Shown: piece by piece, positions 1-5,212 of the stretch | Position numbering within the stretch: the stretch's first letter is position 1 | How the letters are laid out: every line of letters starts with the position of its first letter | Assembly: GCA_023653245.1 (NCBI GenBank) | Contig: JAMNXK010000159.1 | Location: 1 to 5,812 of the forward strand | Length of the DNA stretch: 5,812 nucleotides | Origin: Tagaea sp. | Lineage (GTDB): Bacteria > Pseudomonadota > Alphaproteobacteria > CACIAM-22H2 | Direction of reading: 5' to 3' | Notes under the pieces: model-generated | What the model saw: the letters and a program-made list of their open reading frames with translations, nothing else | Database searches by the model: none | What the model was told of the DNA's origin: nothing | Translations under genes and position numbers: made by a program

Positions 1-324
1 GCCGAGGTGAACGCGACCGCGCGCGTCGAAGCGCAAAGCGAGGATCCCTATGTGCGGCGCATGCGCCCGACCTTCGGCTACGTGATGGCGCTGACCTGGG
101 CGGTGCAGATGGCCGCGGTCGCCTGGGCGATCGTCACGGCGCCCAAGGAGGCCGCGCAAGTCGTCGAAGCTTTGGGTGCCTTGTCGCTCATGTGGTCGGT
201 CGGGCTCTCGGTGCTCGGCGTCTATGTCTACAAGCGCTCGTCGGACAAGGCGTTGAGCGCCGGCGCGACACCCGAGGGCGCGTTCGCCACCCTCGCGCGC
301 GTTCTCGATCGCAAGCCCCGTTAA
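1..324 (+). CDS. Phage/GTA-type 3TM holin, 5'-truncated by window edge
   Basis: Frame 1 is open from the first base, so the gene probably starts to the left of the window; a GTG at 7 is possible as a start but would cut the usual N-terminal region. The visible 107 residues hold a charged stretch with RRMRPTFGY, a first membrane segment (about residues 25-45, YVMALTWAVQMAAVAWAI), a short linker, a second membrane segment (about residues 55-76, ALGALSLMWSVGLSVLGV) and a basic tail (YKRSSDK). The order charged helix, RP-F-Y, Trp-containing TM, TM ending in VYKRS is the pattern I associate with the GTA_holin_3TM family, small membrane proteins that permeabilise the inner membrane so that a phage or gene-transfer-agent lysin can reach peptidoglycan. 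In that family the neighbouring upstream gene is often a muramidase; here that lies outside the window. Assignment is by recalled family pattern, not by alignment. Other small two-TM proteins are the alternative. Confidence 0.7.
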   Translation, partial: AEVNATARVEAQSEDPYVRRMRPTFGYVMALTWAVQMAAVAWAIVTAPKEAAQVVEALGALSLMWSVGLSVLGVYVYKRSSDKALSAGATPEGAFATLARVLDRKPR

Positions 325-338
325 GCGGGAGAAAGACC

Positions 339-1346
339 ATGGCCCGCTACACGAAGGACCAGCTCGCCGGCTTCGTCGCCGATCCGCGCTATCGCGACCG
401 CAAGCATCCCGAGCACAAAGCGCATCTCGACTTCACCGTGAAGGCGTTCGAGGAAACCTATCCCGATCCCGTGGCGCCCACGCTCGAGCAAGAGGAATGG
501 GCCGCCGCCGAGGAAAAGCGCCTGCGCGATTTAGTCGCGTTGCCCGCCTATCGCGACAAGCGCGATCCCGACCACGCCAAGACGTTCGCCGACGTGACGC
601 GCGGCTACGACAAGCTCAACGCCGTACTCTACGGCACGCCCGCGTCCGACGGCGAGACGACGAAGCCCGTCGCAACGCCGATGTCCTCGATCTTCGCGCG
701 GCCCGCGAGCGCCACGACGCCCGCACCCGACATCTTCCAACGCGCCAACCAACTCGCCCAAGCGGGCCAGGCGCCGGCACCGTACCAGCGTCCCACTCCA
801 ACAAACGTCGAAGCGTTAGGGCGGGCTTCTTCCGAGCAGGGTGATCCAAGAAAAGGTCCTGGTACGCAAGTTGCGCAAGAGACGCCGGATGGTCGACGTT
901 CGTCTTTTCAATTCGAACTCGGCTTGAGACCGGCGCGAGGCGGCGGTCCACTTGAGATGCCACCGCGCGTAATTCACCATGGGACCGATGCGCCATGGGA
1001 TGTGGAGGCGAAGTGGGCCATCTATCCAACGCAAGTGCGGCCCGAGGTGATTCACAAGCTTTGGGAGTTTCTCGACAACGAAGAAGAAAACTTCGCGAGA
1101 TATGCACGAGAGGAGAGAGAAAAGGGCAGGACTAGTCGCCATTGGCTCACCGGAAGTCCAACTCCAATTTCCGATTCACAATTGCGCGCCGAATTTCGAC
1201 AGCTTCGTGAGGAGACAAAAGAGTTCCTTTGGGAATACTATTATCAAATTGAGCCTCTGTTCCCCGACGAAAAGAAGAGGGTGCCGCCCGATGGGCCGAC
1301 CAAAGACGAGATCGAATTCAACCCGGACAGCTATCCAAGGGCTTGA
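339..1346 (+). CDS. Phage-associated protein of unknown function with N-terminal YRD/P-H repeats
   Basis: 335 residues. I chose ATG 339 over longer readings because GGGAG (327-331) lies 7 bases upstream and because the gene then starts 14 bases after the holin stop, as in an operon. Residues about 11-43 and 65-98 are two copies of a module with consensus [FL]VA.P.YRD...[HD]P[ED]H followed by an amphipathic helix (see the repeat entry). Similar short D/P-x-Y-x-D-x-x-HPxH modules occur in various prophage structural or scaffold-like proteins (recalled, not searched). Residues about 100-185 are Ala/Pro/Thr/Gln-rich and probably disordered. Residues about 186-335 are different: charged and aromatic, with WEFLDNEEENFARY, helix-rich REE/LREETKEFLWEYYYQ and an acidic/proline end. 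Their DNA is lower in GC (40% by hand count over 1201-1260). No signal peptide or TM is seen. It could be a phage structural/accessory protein, or a phage module fused to an acquired effector-like domain; no catalytic motif supports the latter. Confidence 0.8.
   Translation: MARYTKDQLAGFVADPRYRDRKHPEHKAHLDFTVKAFEETYPDPVAPTLEQEEWAAAEEKRLRDLVALPAYRDKRDPDHAKTFADVTRGYDKLNAVLYGTPASDGETTKPVATPMSSIFARPASATTPAPDIFQRANQLAQAGQAPAPYQRPTPTNVEALGRASSEQGDPRKGPGTQVAQETPDGRRSSFQFELGLRPARGGGPLEMPPRVIHHGTDAPWDVEAKWAIYPTQVRPEVIHKLWEFLDNEEENFARYAREEREKGRTSRHWLTGSPTPISDSQLRAEFRQLREETKEFLWEYYYQIEPLFPDEKKRVPPDGPTKDEIEFNPDSYPRA
369..632 (+). repeat. Two diverged protein-level repeats inside the phage-associated gene
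   Basis: Repeat 1 covers residues about 11-43 (nt 369-467) with DPRYRDRKHPEH as its core. Repeat 2 covers residues about 65-98 (nt 531-632) with LPAYRDKRDPDH as its core. Both continue into a helix that ends in Y-P/Y-G. The shared positions are VA.P.YRD, a P two or three residues later, E/D-H, then hydrophobics. The repeats are separated by an acidic linker with EQEEWAAAEEKRLRD. They are diverged enough that the DNA shows no long identical stretch, so this is an old duplication. Confidence 0.6.
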
Positions 1347-1481
1347 TCGTGGCAGTCTACGTTCATGATGGGGGATAACTCGATTGCCGTCGAAGCCGGA
1401 CTCCCGGTTCGGTGGCGGCTTGAAGTCGATTTCCAGCACCGCACTTAGGAAGATCAAGTCCCGCTGCAGCGAGCGAGTCAA

Positions 1482-1487
1482 AGGAGG
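1482..1487 (+). promoter_or_regulatory. Strong Shine-Dalgarno for the lipoprotein gene at 1497
   Basis: AGGAGG within AAAGGAGGG, 9 bases before GTG 1497. It fixes the GTG as the start and contrasts with the plus-strand genes to the right, most of which have no recognisable ribosome binding site. Confidence 0.75.
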
Positions 1488-1496
1488 GTTTTCCTT

Positions 1497-2036
1497 GTGA
1501 ATAAAATATTTATATTGTTTGCTTTTTTGCTCCAAGTGACGGCTTGCGGGCATCTGGATCATCATCGTGGTCCTCCGGCCGACGACTTAGGGCCGAGATG
1601 GCCGCCCGACGAAGTCGTCGAGCGTTGGCCACTGGACTTACGTCTTGATGTCGCGATCGAGCGCATTCTGGAACTCCGTGATCGTGCTCAGCGAGGTGAT
1701 CCGGTCGCGCATGCCCGGCTCGGGCCCGCCCTCGACGCCGAAGAAGCCGAACTGTGGCGCGCGCGGCAGACCGAGCGCGAGCGGCTGGCGCTCTCGCGCC
1801 TTGCCGCCGACGGCGTAATCGACGGGTCGGGTGCCGCGCGTGTCAATCGAAGTTCCCTGAGTGCGCGCTTCGAAGAGGCGCGTAGTTGGATCTCCTTGCC
1901 CCGGCGTTCTCGACACTTCGAAGATCTATCGACGTTGGGAAGCTACGCACTCGCGCGGCAATTAAAACGTGAAGGCTCACTGGCGCTTGCGGAGATGGAG
2001 ATTTTGCGAAGATTGTTCGCAAGCGCGCCCGAGTAA
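1497..2036 (+). CDS. Small predicted lipoprotein, family unknown (copy A)
   Basis: 179 residues from GTG 1497, supported by the AGGAGG site. The N-terminus has Lys, a hydrophobic core (IFILFAFLL) and VTAC, which fits the lipobox consensus with Cys17 as the lipidated residue, so the mature protein is probably anchored in the inner or outer membrane facing the periplasm. After the Cys come His/Pro/Asp-rich residues, then a charged helical region: LRDRAQRGDP (60-69), LGPALDAEEAELWRAR (75-90), a block of 34 residues (91-124) absent from the second copy, PRRSRH (135-140) and a C-terminal helix ALAEMEILRRLFAS. The same landmarks in the same order appear in the broken gene at 2719-3103, so the two are paralogs. 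The first 40 bases are AT-rich and use ATA twice, unlike the rest. I do not recognise the family. It sits between phage-like genes and an opposing gene and may belong to the accessory segment. A spanin role near a holin was considered but has no motif support. Confidence 0.75.
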   Translation: MNKIFILFAFLLQVTACGHLDHHRGPPADDLGPRWPPDEVVERWPLDLRLDVAIERILELRDRAQRGDPVAHARLGPALDAEEAELWRARQTERERLALSRLAADGVIDGSGAARVNRSSLSARFEEARSWISLPRRSRHFEDLSTLGSYALARQLKREGSLALAEMEILRRLFASAPE

Positions 2037-2048
2037 TCCGCTACCGAA

Positions 2049-2069
2049 GTGGGCGTTCGTCGATCCCAC
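2049..2069. terminator. Weak hairpin between convergent genes
   Basis: GTGGGCG (2049-2055) can pair with CG (2061-2062) and CCCAC (2065-2069), with a TTCGT loop and an AT bulge. It lies in the 56-base gap between the converging copy A lipoprotein and the minus-strand secreted protein, where a bidirectional terminator would be expected. No T-run follows on either strand, so intrinsic termination is doubtful. Confidence 0.2.
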
Positions 2070-2092
2070 GCCTTACATCCGGGGCAATGGAG

Positions 2093-2635
2093 TCAATCGA
2101 CGAGCCAGCGCCCGGCGAAGAACAGCATAAGCGTCGAGAACTCCCAGCGTTCTCTGCGGCGTTCCGAGACGATCATCAGCTCGTCCCAGTTCGCCGCCTC
2201 GCAATCGCTGGCGCCGGGTCCGCAGCGGCGCGTCAAGATACGGGCTTGAAGATTGCCCGGCGCGACATAGGCGAAGCCGGTCGGCTGTTCAAGGCGTTCG
2301 CGGCTTGTTTCGACGTCGAACCGTCGAACGGCCTCGCGCGACATGAATCCCGCTTCGACGATCTTGTACTCCACCCGCGTCCAGCCTTGCGGATTGGAGA
2401 ATTTATGTTGGTTCGGGAAGTCGGCGCATTCGGGCCGGCGCGAGAAGATTTCGCAGACGATGATGGCGTGAGCCGTGCACAGCGGATCTGTTCGATCCGC
2501 GAGGCACGGCGAGCTTTGCGCCCACGGCGTGGCGAACTCGATCTTGTTGGGATCGAAGCGCAGCGCCGGGCGGTTCTGCGCCGCAGCGGAACCGGCGAGC
2601 AGCGCCAAACACATCGTCCAGAGAAGCAGCCGCAT
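2093..2635 (-). CDS. Secreted six-cysteine protein of unknown function
   Basis: 180 residues, reading from ATG at 2635 down to TGA at 2093. The N-terminus is a clear Sec signal peptide: Arg2, a hydrophobic core LLLWTMCLALLAG and an AAA|Q cleavage site after residue 19. The mature part (about 161 residues) has six cysteines at positions 44, 53, 61, 70, 138 and 145, an even number that would allow three disulfides in the periplasm. Other landmarks are PNQHKFSNPQGW (74-85), TRVEYKIVEAGF (86-97), a charged REAVRRFDVE stretch, and a Trp-bounded C-terminus ending in FFAGRWLVD. There is no TM after the signal and no catalytic motif I recognise. It is transcribed against its neighbours, convergent with lipoprotein copy A and divergent from copy B. 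It has no obvious Shine-Dalgarno; a promoter with its start point near the ATG is described separately. Signal peptide, cysteine pattern and GC-rich codon use support a real gene; function is unknown. Confidence 0.8.
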   Translation of the reverse strand: MRLLLWTMCLALLAGSAAAQNRPALRFDPNKIEFATPWAQSSPCLADRTDPLCTAHAIIVCEIFSRRPECADFPNQHKFSNPQGWTRVEYKIVEAGFMSREAVRRFDVETSRERLEQPTGFAYVAPGNLQARILTRRCGPGASDCEAANWDELMIVSERRRERWEFSTLMLFFAGRWLVD

Positions 2636-2640
2636 GCGAC

Positions 2641-2669
2641 AAGATTGCGCTTCTTCGCCGCGTCGTCAA
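2641..2669 (-). promoter_or_regulatory. Putative sigma70-type promoter for the minus-strand secreted protein
   Basis: Read on the minus strand: TTGACG (plus 2664-2669), 17-base spacer, AATCTT (plus 2641-2646), then 5 bases to the ATG at 2635. The -35 matches the alphaproteobacterial TTGAC core exactly; the -10 matches TATAAT at 3 of 6. A start point 6-7 bases downstream would fall at about the ATG, giving a leaderless mRNA, consistent with the lack of a Shine-Dalgarno. Confidence 0.45.
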
Positions 2670-2718
2670 CCCGATGCGGGACACAATGACGCCGCAATTT
2701 CGGGCGATCGTTCGGGCG

Positions 2719-3103
2719 ATGCGCATCTTCGTGGTGATCGTGGCGTCGCTCCTCGCCGGCGCGTGCGACCCCGTCTACGACAACGGCTTTTTGCGGCACG
2801 ACGACCGCTGGGACGATCGGCCGAACGAAGCGGTCATCGTTGCGTGGCCGGGCGTCACGCGGCGATCCGCCGGCGCCGGCGCATTTGGGGCCGGCGCTCG
2901 ACGCCGAGGAAGCCGAGCTCTGGCGCGCGCGCCTCGACGAGGCGCCTGAGTGGACGATCGGGCCTCGGCGCTCGCGCCATCTGGAAAGCCTTTCGTCGTT
3001 GGGTTTGCTGGCTGTCCGACGGGAGGCGGCGCGCGAACGCGCGCTGGCGCTTGCCGAGATGGCGATCCTCCGCCGTCTGATGGCGTCGGCGCGCGAACGG
3101 TAA
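2719..3103 (+). pseudogene. Frameshifted paralog of the small lipoprotein (copy B)
   Basis: From ATG 2719 the frame encodes a lipoprotein-like signal, MRIFVVIVASLLAGAC, then an Asp-rich stretch to about residue 40 (NEAVI). Beyond that the frame gives low-complexity Arg/Gly/Ala and stops at 2949. The continuation of the family, LRGRASRGDP, LGPALDAEEAELWRAR, PRRSRH and LALAEMAILRRLMAS, is in the +1 frame from about 2840 to the TAA at 3101-3103. Removing one base near 2839 joins both parts into a 127-residue protein that aligns with copy A over nearly its full length. It differs by lacking a 34-residue block and having a shorter region after the signal Cys. An ATG at 2688 is an alternative start but would put 10 extra residues before the signal. 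No slippery heptamer is seen at the junction, so this is probably decay or a sequencing error rather than programmed frameshifting. A separate small gene starting at TTG 2840 is the less likely alternative. Confidence 0.65.
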
Positions 3104-3113
3104 TCCATCGGAA

Positions 3114-3142
3114 TTGCGCGCAAGACCGGGCTTCGCCACAAT
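3114..3142 (+). promoter_or_regulatory. Putative promoter for the CPBP protease gene
   Basis: TTGCGC (3114-3119), 17-base spacer, CACAAT (3137-3142), each matching consensus at 4 of 6. ATG 3150 is 7 bases beyond the -10, so the transcript would start at or just before the ATG. The same lack of a Shine-Dalgarno and the same spacing are seen at other genes in this window. Confidence 0.4.
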
Positions 3143-3149
3143 TCCGAGC

Positions 3150-3758
3150 ATGCATCCGGTGCGGCAGAATCGAGCGCTTTGGGCGTTGTTCGTCGCGGCG
3201 GTGCTCGCGGGCGCCGGCAACGATTTCGTTTTCGCCGCGATCGAATCGCCGTGGCCGTTCTACGCCTTCGATTGGGTGGTCAAGGGCGCGATCCTCGCGA
3301 CGGTGATCGCACTTGGCGGACTCGCGCGGCCGGCCGGCGTTCCGAACGATGTCGATCCCGGCACGGCATTCTCATGGATCGCCGGTTTGGGCGCCGCGAT
3401 CTTCGCGATGGCGCTCCTCCAGCGATGGATGCCGGAGGGCGCGCGGATTTTCGACTCGCTGCGCTATGGATCGACGATGCTGGCGATCCTCGACGGGACG
3501 CTCGGCCTGGCGCTCAGCGCCGCCGCGGAGGAGGGGGTTTTCCGCGTGCTAGCGCTGCGCCTGTTCGGCCCCGCGGGATGGTTCGTGCCGACGGCGGCCT
3601 TCGCCGCGATCCATTGGGGTGCGGGCTGGCCTTCGGTGGCCGTGGCGTTCGCGGCGGGCGCGCTGCTGTGGATCGCCTATCGCCGCACGGGCTCGTTCCT
3701 GGTCGTCGCGGGTGGGCATTATCTGGGCAATCTCGCGACCTATGTTCTGCTCAGGTGA
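3150..3758 (+). CDS. CPBP-family intramembrane metalloprotease
   Basis: 202 residues from ATG 3150. A TTG at 3114 would extend it by 12 residues but overlaps the likely -35 box. The three conserved CPBP (CAAX protease/Rce1-like, PF02517) motifs are present in the expected order: E127-E128-x-x-x-R132 (EEGVFR), F151-x-x-x-H155 (FAAIH) and H190-x-x-x-N194 (HYLGN). In the family the Glu and His residues form the membrane-embedded metal-dependent site. Hydrophobic segments lie at about 8-30, 42-58, 73-91, 107-125, 142-156, 162-177 and 183-200, so it is a polytopic inner-membrane protein. Length is typical for short family members. Substrate is unknown; bacterial members are linked to peptide/bacteriocin processing or self-immunity, but nothing here points to a bacteriocin cluster. 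It starts 46 bases after the broken lipoprotein gene and precedes DUF952 by 54 bases, so it is probably its own transcription unit. Confidence 0.9.
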   Translation: MHPVRQNRALWALFVAAVLAGAGNDFVFAAIESPWPFYAFDWVVKGAILATVIALGGLARPAGVPNDVDPGTAFSWIAGLGAAIFAMALLQRWMPEGARIFDSLRYGSTMLAILDGTLGLALSAAAEEGVFRVLALRLFGPAGWFVPTAAFAAIHWGAGWPSVAVAFAAGALLWIAYRRTGSFLVVAGGHYLGNLATYVLLR

Positions 3759-3794
3759 CCGGCGCCGCCCGAATAGCGCGCCAGCGCGGGACTT

Positions 3795-3802
3795 GCTAGG
3801 TT
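3795..3802 (+). promoter_or_regulatory. Possible -10 element before the DUF952-pyrD pair
   Basis: GCTAGGTT lies 10 bases before ATG 3813 and resembles the alphaproteobacterial GCTAnAwC type -10 at 6 of 8 positions. The start point would fall at about 3809, leaving almost no leader, and there is no Shine-Dalgarno before the ATG. The -35 region (about 3772-3779) is a poor match, so this is a weak call. Confidence 0.3.
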
Positions 3803-3812
3803 CCGCCTTGCG

Positions 3813-4160
3813 ATGACGACGAAGATCTATCACATGTGCCGCGCGGACGAATGGGCGCACGCCACGCGCACGGGAAGCTACGACGGCTCGTCGCAAGACA
3901 AGGCCGATGGCTTCATCCATTTCTCGAACGCGGCACAGATCGTCGTCTCGGCGGCCAAGCATCGCGCGGGCCAAGACGATCTGGTGCTGATCGAGGTCGC
4001 GGCCGAAACGCTCGGCGCCGCGCTCAAATGGGAGGCCTCGCGCGGCGGCGCGTTGTTCCCGCATCTCTATGGCGCGCTCGACGTGGCGAAGGTGATCCGG
4101 CACGCGCCCCTCAAGCTCGGGCCGGAGGGGCGCCACGTCTTTCCGTGGGGCCTCGCGTGA
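3813..4160 (+). CDS. DUF952 family protein
   Basis: 115 residues, the usual size for the family (PF06108). Hallmarks visible: IYHMCRADEW at the start (5-14), G-SYDGSSQDKADGFIHFS (21-38) with His36, a central LVLIEV strand (57-62), and LKWEASRGGALFPHLYG (71-87) with the conserved WE.SRGG..FPHLYG signature including His84. The family is small, cytosolic and of unknown biochemical role; no signal peptide or TM is seen. The stop codon overlaps the GTG start of pyrD by four bases (GTGA, 4157-4160), which indicates co-transcription and translational coupling. From memory, DUF952 genes often sit directly upstream of pyrD in alphaproteobacteria, which suggests a link to pyrimidine synthesis or simply a conserved expression unit. 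The start is the only ATG that gives the family-length N-terminus. Confidence 0.92.
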   Translation: MTTKIYHMCRADEWAHATRTGSYDGSSQDKADGFIHFSNAAQIVVSAAKHRAGQDDLVLIEVAAETLGAALKWEASRGGALFPHLYGALDVAKVIRHAPLKLGPEGRHVFPWGLA

Positions 4161-5212
4161 GCCTCTATCGCATCTTGCGTCCGTTGCTCCACGCGCTCGA
4201 CGCCGAGCGCGCGCATGGGCTGGCGATTTGGACGCTCGCGCATGGCTTCGTGCCTTTGCCTCGGCAGTTCGACGATCCAGCGCTACGCGTGTCGCTCTGG
4301 GGGCTCGATTTCCCGCATCCGATCGGCCTCGCCGCGGGCTTCGACAAGGACGCCGAATTGCCCGACGCGCTGCTCGCCCAAGGTTTCGGCTTCGTCGAGG
4401 TGGGCTCGATCACGCCCAAGCCCCAGCCCGGCAATCCGCGCCCGCGGCTTTTCCGCCTGAGCGAAGACGAAGCGGTGATCAACCGCTACGGCTTCAACAG
4501 CAAGGGCCTCGACGCGGCGCGGCACCGGCTCGCGGGCCGCGCGCGGCGCGGGATCGTCGGCGTCAATCTCGGCAAGAACAAGGACACGGCGGACGCCGCC
4601 GACGACTACGTCGCCGGCACGCGCGCGCTCGCCGAGCACGCGGATTATCTCGTGTGCAACGTCTCCTCGCCCAACACTCCGGGCTTGCGCGCGCTGCAAT
4701 CGCGCGAAACGCTCGACGCTCTGGTCGTGCGCGTGCAGGACGCGCTCGCCGAACGCGCCTTGCCCAAGCCGCCGCCGCTGCTGTTCAAGATCGCGCCGGA
4801 TCTGGCGGACGCCGATCTCGAAGACGTGGTGCGCGTGGCGCTCGATCGCGAACTTGCCGGACTGATCGTCGGGAACACGACATTGTCGCGGCCCGAGAGC
4901 TTGCGCTCGGCGCATCGCAAAGAGGCGGGCGGGCTGTCGGGCAAGCCGCTGTTCGAGCTGTCCACCGCGGTGCTGAAGAAGACCTATCGTCTCGCGGGCG
5001 GCGCCTTGCCGCTGATCGGCGTGGGCGGCGTGTCGGACGCCGCGCGCGCCTACGCCAAGATCCGCGCCGGCGCCACGCTCGTGCAACTCTATTCCGCGAT
5101 GGTCTATGAAGGCCCCGATCTGGCCGCGCGCATCGCGCGCGCTTTGCCCGCTTTGCTCGCCGCCGACGGCTTCGCGCGCGTGGCCGAGGCCGTGGGCGCC
5201 GATTGCCGTTGA
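4157..5212 (+). CDS. pyrD: Dihydroorotate dehydrogenase (quinone), class 2
   Basis: 351 residues, typical length. The enzyme oxidises dihydroorotate to orotate, the fourth step of de novo UMP synthesis, using FMN and passing electrons to membrane quinone. An N-terminal helical region (about 3-35, YRILRPLLHALDAERAH) is the class 2 membrane-association/quinone-tunnel domain. Barrel motifs in order: GLAAGFDKDAE (57-67), VEVGSITPKPQPGNPRPR (80-97), INRYGFNSKG (108-117), VNLGKNK (136-142), CNVSSPNTPGLR (167-178) with Ser171 corresponding to the class 2 catalytic serine, FKIAPDL, IVGNTTL, GGLSGKPLF, IGVGGV and AGATLVQLYSAMVYEGP for FMN phosphate binding. All key residues are intact. The start is GTG 4157, chosen because SLYRILRPLL is the expected N-terminus and because it overlaps the DUF952 stop as GTGA; longer readings run through DUF952 out of frame. 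Expression probably depends on the DUF952 promoter. Confidence 0.97.
   Translation: MSLYRILRPLLHALDAERAHGLAIWTLAHGFVPLPRQFDDPALRVSLWGLDFPHPIGLAAGFDKDAELPDALLAQGFGFVEVGSITPKPQPGNPRPRLFRLSEDEAVINRYGFNSKGLDAARHRLAGRARRGIVGVNLGKNKDTADAADDYVAGTRALAEHADYLVCNVSSPNTPGLRALQSRETLDALVVRVQDALAERALPKPPPLLFKIAPDLADADLEDVVRVALDRELAGLIVGNTTLSRPESLRSAHRKEAGGLSGKPLFELSTAVLKKTYRLAGGALPLIGVGGVSDAARAYAKIRAGATLVQLYSAMVYEGPDLAARIARALPALLAADGFARVAEAVGADCR

Noticed and set aside
192..338. Extended N-terminus of the phage-associated gene from 192
   Set aside because: This part lies in a shadow frame of the holin and is Arg-rich; ATG 339 has a ribosome binding site and starts the repeat module sensibly.
339..1346. Toxin-immunity pair made of the phage-associated gene and a downstream gene
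   Set aside because: No toxin catalytic motif was seen, and no intact small immunity-like gene follows directly; the next intact gene is a lipoprotein with a paralog elsewhere in the window.
1176..1565. Minus-strand ORF of 129 codons antisense to the 3' end of the phage-associated gene
   Set aside because: No signal, motif or ribosome binding site supports it, and it overlaps the starts and ends of two plus-strand genes; it arises from the lower GC of this stretch.
2087..2689. Plus-strand ORF of 200 codons opposite the secreted-protein gene
   Set aside because: The minus strand has a clear signal peptide and ordered cysteines; the plus-strand reading is its complement with no recognisable features.
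2836..2842. Programmed ribosomal frameshifting in lipoprotein copy B
   Set aside because: The junction ATCGTTGCG has no X XXY YYZ slippery heptamer, and I see no obvious stimulatory structure.
3836..4156. In-frame N-terminal extension of pyrD through DUF952
   Set aside because: The extension is Arg/Gly-rich nonsense in a second frame of DUF952; class 2 PyrD ends properly at the GTG 4157 with SLYRILRPLL.
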